Assembly (NCBI GenBank): GCA_024279575.1
Contig: JAJRRJ010000103.1
Span: 1-7,254, forward strand
Direction: 5' to 3'
DNA from: Alphaproteobacteria bacterium
Lineage (GTDB): Bacteria > Pseudomonadota > Alphaproteobacteria > Rhizobiales > Devosiaceae
DNA length: 7,254 bases
Shown here one piece after another: positions 5,791-7,254 of this stretch (position 1 is the stretch's first letter; every line of letters begins with the position of its first letter). A program made the position numbers and the translations under genes. Under the pieces are notes generated by a model that made no database searches, was not told the DNA's origin, and worked only from the letters and a program-made list of their open reading frames with translations.

Positions 5791-6972
5791 CTACTCCCCT
5801 TTTTGCGATGTTCTTTTCAAACCCAAAAGCTCACGTTTTTCCTCGTCACTTAAGAAATCTGCACCCCCGACTCGCTGCCAAAGTCCATTTCGGTCCTCAG
5901 AAAGCGCTTCCACATCATTCAGGTCAGGCACTATTTCAAATAACTCGCCAAATGCAGGCTCCAGCCAGCGGCCCAGGGAATCAGCAACCCGTCGGACAAG
6001 CGGCACCACCCCCTGCCGCCAGAACACCCGGTTGGCTTCAGCATAATTGGCATACGTATTGTCCCCCGGTATCCCAAGCAGCATTGGGGGCACACCAAAG
6101 GCCAGAGCAATTTCTCTTGCAGCTAGGTTTTTTGCGTCGATAAAATCCATATCCCGGGGATTAAGAGCCATGGACTTCCAGTCCAGCCCTCCCTCAAGAA
6201 CCATCGGTCGACCCGCATTCATTGCGCCCTGAAAACTGACTTCAAGCTCATCTTTAAGGCGATCAAACTGGTTTTTTGTCAGGTTGCCCGACCCGCCTGA
6301 ATAAACCAGCGCCCCCGAAGGGCGCGCGCCATTATCAAGCAATGCCTTGTTCCATCTTGCCGCCGCATTATGGGTATCCAGCGAAAAACGGGCAGCCTGC
6401 AATGGTGCCAATCCATAATGATCGTCAAGCGGGTGGAACAGTTTCAAGTGAAGAACTTTGGGAACTGGCAACAGTTTTTGGGAAAGCCGAACGGTTTTTC
6501 CGCCAGCTTTATAGTCATATGCAACCGGCCATCCATCTTCACCTGAAACCACTGCCATACGATCAGGGCGCAAAGTATAAAGTCCTTTTACTTCACCTTC
6601 CACAACCACCGCCTCGAGATAGGCATTGCCCGCTGTATGCAGATTGGAAAATACAGTCTCAAACAAATCGACACCACTCTGCCGGGGATTTGGCCTTGCC
6701 AATAAATCAAGGACGGGATGTCGGGTAAGAATTTCGCCCTTTTCCTTCACCATCAGCGGCACCCGCATGGAGGCTTCCGCCAGCATACGCACACAGCGAT
6801 AAACCACCGGATTGCGCGCATATCCCTGGTTTGTCAACGAGGCCGTGTTCTGGTCGCTCCAGCTCGCATCTACCCCGCTAATCATTGCAAATAAGGACTG
6901 CTGCGATATTGACTTTTGTTCATCTGGCAGCACGGCGCGCGTGCCCATTAAGCGGTTCCAGAAAGAAGCCAT
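5791..6972 (-). CDS. Phage portal protein g3 (HK97 family)
   Basis: A 393-residue HK97-type portal protein (PF04860), the dodecameric ring at the special capsid vertex through which DNA is packaged and to which g6 attaches. Family features in order are NPVVYRCVRMLAEASMRVPL (54-73), HPVLDLLARPNPRQSG (85-100), the GNAYLEAVV segment (115-123), YGLAPLQAA (186-194), and the strongly conserved IALAFGVPPMLLGIPGDNTY (288-307) followed by ANYAEANRVFWRQGVVPLV. Length is normal for GTA portals. The ATG at 6972 follows an AAGGAA site with about six bases of spacing. Fifty-three bases separate it from the terminase stop. No break or missing block is visible. Confidence 0.96.
   Translation of the reverse strand: MASFWNRLMGTRAVLPDEQKSISQQSLFAMISGVDASWSDQNTASLTNQGYARNPVVYRCVRMLAEASMRVPLMVKEKGEILTRHPVLDLLARPNPRQSGVDLFETVFSNLHTAGNAYLEAVVVEGEVKGLYTLRPDRMAVVSGEDGWPVAYDYKAGGKTVRLSQKLLPVPKVLHLKLFHPLDDHYGLAPLQAARFSLDTHNAAARWNKALLDNGARPSGALVYSGGSGNLTKNQFDRLKDELEVSFQGAMNAGRPMVLEGGLDWKSMALNPRDMDFIDAKNLAAREIALAFGVPPMLLGIPGDNTYANYAEANRVFWRQGVVPLVRRVADSLGRWLEPAFGELFEIVPDLNDVEALSEDRNGLWQRVGGADFLSDEEKRELLGLKRTSQKGE
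5794..5799 (-). promoter_or_regulatory. Ribosome-binding site deciding the GTG start of g3.5
   Basis: A GGGGAG sequence lies seven bases before the GTG at 5786 and is embedded in the last codons of the portal gene (Lys-Gly-Glu-stop). Its spacing supports the GTG as the true start and suggests that g3.5 translation is linked to the end of portal translation. Confidence 0.65.
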
Positions 6973-7025
6973 GTTTGTTCCTTGCTTTGTAGAGGTTGTT
7001 TCAGTTTTGGCCCGATGTCGGGTCG
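6973..7025 (-). other. Terminase-to-portal intergenic spacer with small inverted repeat
   Basis: This 53-nt gap holds a short inverted repeat at 7011-7022 (CCCGA, two-base loop, TCGGG) soon after the terminase stop, and the AAGGAA ribosome-binding site of the portal gene. The stem is only four to five base pairs and is not followed by a U-run, so I do not call it a terminator. No convincing promoter is seen. Confidence 0.5.
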
Positions 7026-7254
7026 TTAAAGCGCGCGCACGCGCGGGCTATGTTCATTGAGCAACAATGTAGTTAGCGCCCAGACCAAAGCATCAACCCG
7101 GTCCGGGGAATGTCCGTCAGCCAATCCGTTGGGGCCAAATGCGCACATTTCGTCCTCCAATTCCGCCAGCCCTGGACGATGGTTTATCAACCCACGCTCA
7201 TAAAGTGCGGCGACTGGTTCGGCCCGAACCCACTTTGATCTGGTTGCCCTAACA
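7026..7254 (-). CDS. GTA large terminase subunit g2, C-terminal fragment
   Basis: The last 75 codons of a terminase run off the right edge and end in TAA at 7028-7026. The visible part reads RSKWVRAEPVAALYERGLI, then ELEDEMCAFGPNG, then SPDRVDALVWALTTLLL. This is the usual C-terminal end of GTA and lambdoid large terminases, where the conserved Asp of DRVDALVWAL belongs to the RNase H-like nuclease domain. The ATPase (Walker) motifs lie outside the window. In GTAs this motor-nuclease packages host DNA by a headful-like mechanism. The final residues, NEHSPRVRAL, are variable and are encoded partly by an alternating GC tract. Confidence 0.93.
   Translation of the reverse strand, partial: VRATRSKWVRAEPVAALYERGLINHRPGLAELEDEMCAFGPNGLADGHSPDRVDALVWALTTLLLNEHSPRVRAL

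Larger units (their letters stand above)
1..7254 (-). other. Gene transfer agent structural gene cluster (g2 to g13 portion)
   Basis: Fourteen consecutive minus-strand reading frames follow the order of the RcGTA cluster: terminase, portal, g3.5, protease, capsid, g6, g7, g8, g9, g10, g10.1, g11, g12, g13. One unrecognised small frame is inserted between g3.5 and the protease. Four-base start/stop overlaps occur at 5388-5391, 2964-2967, 1454-1457, 1251-1254 and 55-58, which points to a single coupled transcript. All frames with recognisable families look intact. In RcGTA-type systems the particles carry fragments of host DNA rather than their own genome; that this cluster does so is inferred from synteny, from the small tape measure and from the presence of g3.5, g10 and g12/g13 families typical of GTAs. 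Both ends are cut by the window, so g1, most of g2, and g13 to g15 are not visible. Confidence 0.93.

Noticed and set aside
5571..6143. Plus-strand open frame of 190 codons opposite the portal and g3.5
   Set aside because: It is rich in Pro, Gln and His as expected for an antisense shadow, and the portal and g3.5 genes explain the region.
7011..7022. Inverted repeat as an intrinsic terminator after the terminase
   Set aside because: The stem is four to five pairs with a tiny loop and no U-run follows, so termination is unlikely.
7031..7045. Alternating purine-pyrimidine GC tract with Z-DNA potential
   Set aside because: It is only about 15 bases, lies inside the terminase end, and is explained by Arg-Val-Arg-Ala codons.

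Overview
The window is the central part of a gene transfer agent (GTA) structural cluster of the Rhodobacter capsulatus RcGTA type, from an alphaproteobacterium. Every credible gene is on the minus strand, so the genes read from high to low coordinates. The order matches RcGTA g2 to g13: end of the large terminase (7254-7026), portal (6972-5791), small membrane protein g3.5 (5786-5598), an extra unrecognised small gene (5594-5388), prohead protease (5391-4867), HK97-fold capsid (4857-3607), connectors g6, g7 and g8 (3542-2208), tail tube g9 (2186-1773), tail chaperone-like g10 and g10.1 (1771-1251), a very short tape measure g11 (1254-694), distal tail protein g12 (684-55), and the first 19 codons of hub gene g13 (58-1). 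Assignments rest on recognising protein families and gene order by eye; no search was run.

The genes work together as one particle-building module. The terminase packages DNA through the portal into a capsid matured by the protease. g6, g7 and g8 join the head to a tail built on the tape measure from tail tube subunits with the help of g10 and g10.1. g12 and g13 begin the distal tail and hub. Five gene pairs overlap by four bases (ATGA or GTGA) and most other gaps are under 25 nt, indicating one translationally coupled operon. The short tape measure and complete synteny favour a domesticated GTA over an ordinary prophage, but neither flank is visible. No integrase, repressor, lysis or replication gene is present.

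G+C content is roughly one half by eye, lower than in classical Rhodobacter. The host could be a marine or host-associated member of Hyphomicrobiales or Rhodobacterales; the order cannot be settled from this sequence.

The two largest gaps are 64 nt (capsid to g6) and 53 nt (terminase to portal). The first holds a strong stem-loop just after the capsid stop. The least ordinary part is the extra small gene between g3.5 and the protease, which carries an A7 run positioned so that a -1 shift would join it to the protease frame. There are no RNA genes, CRISPR arrays, insertion sequences or attachment sites, and no stretch over 300 bases lacks a gene.
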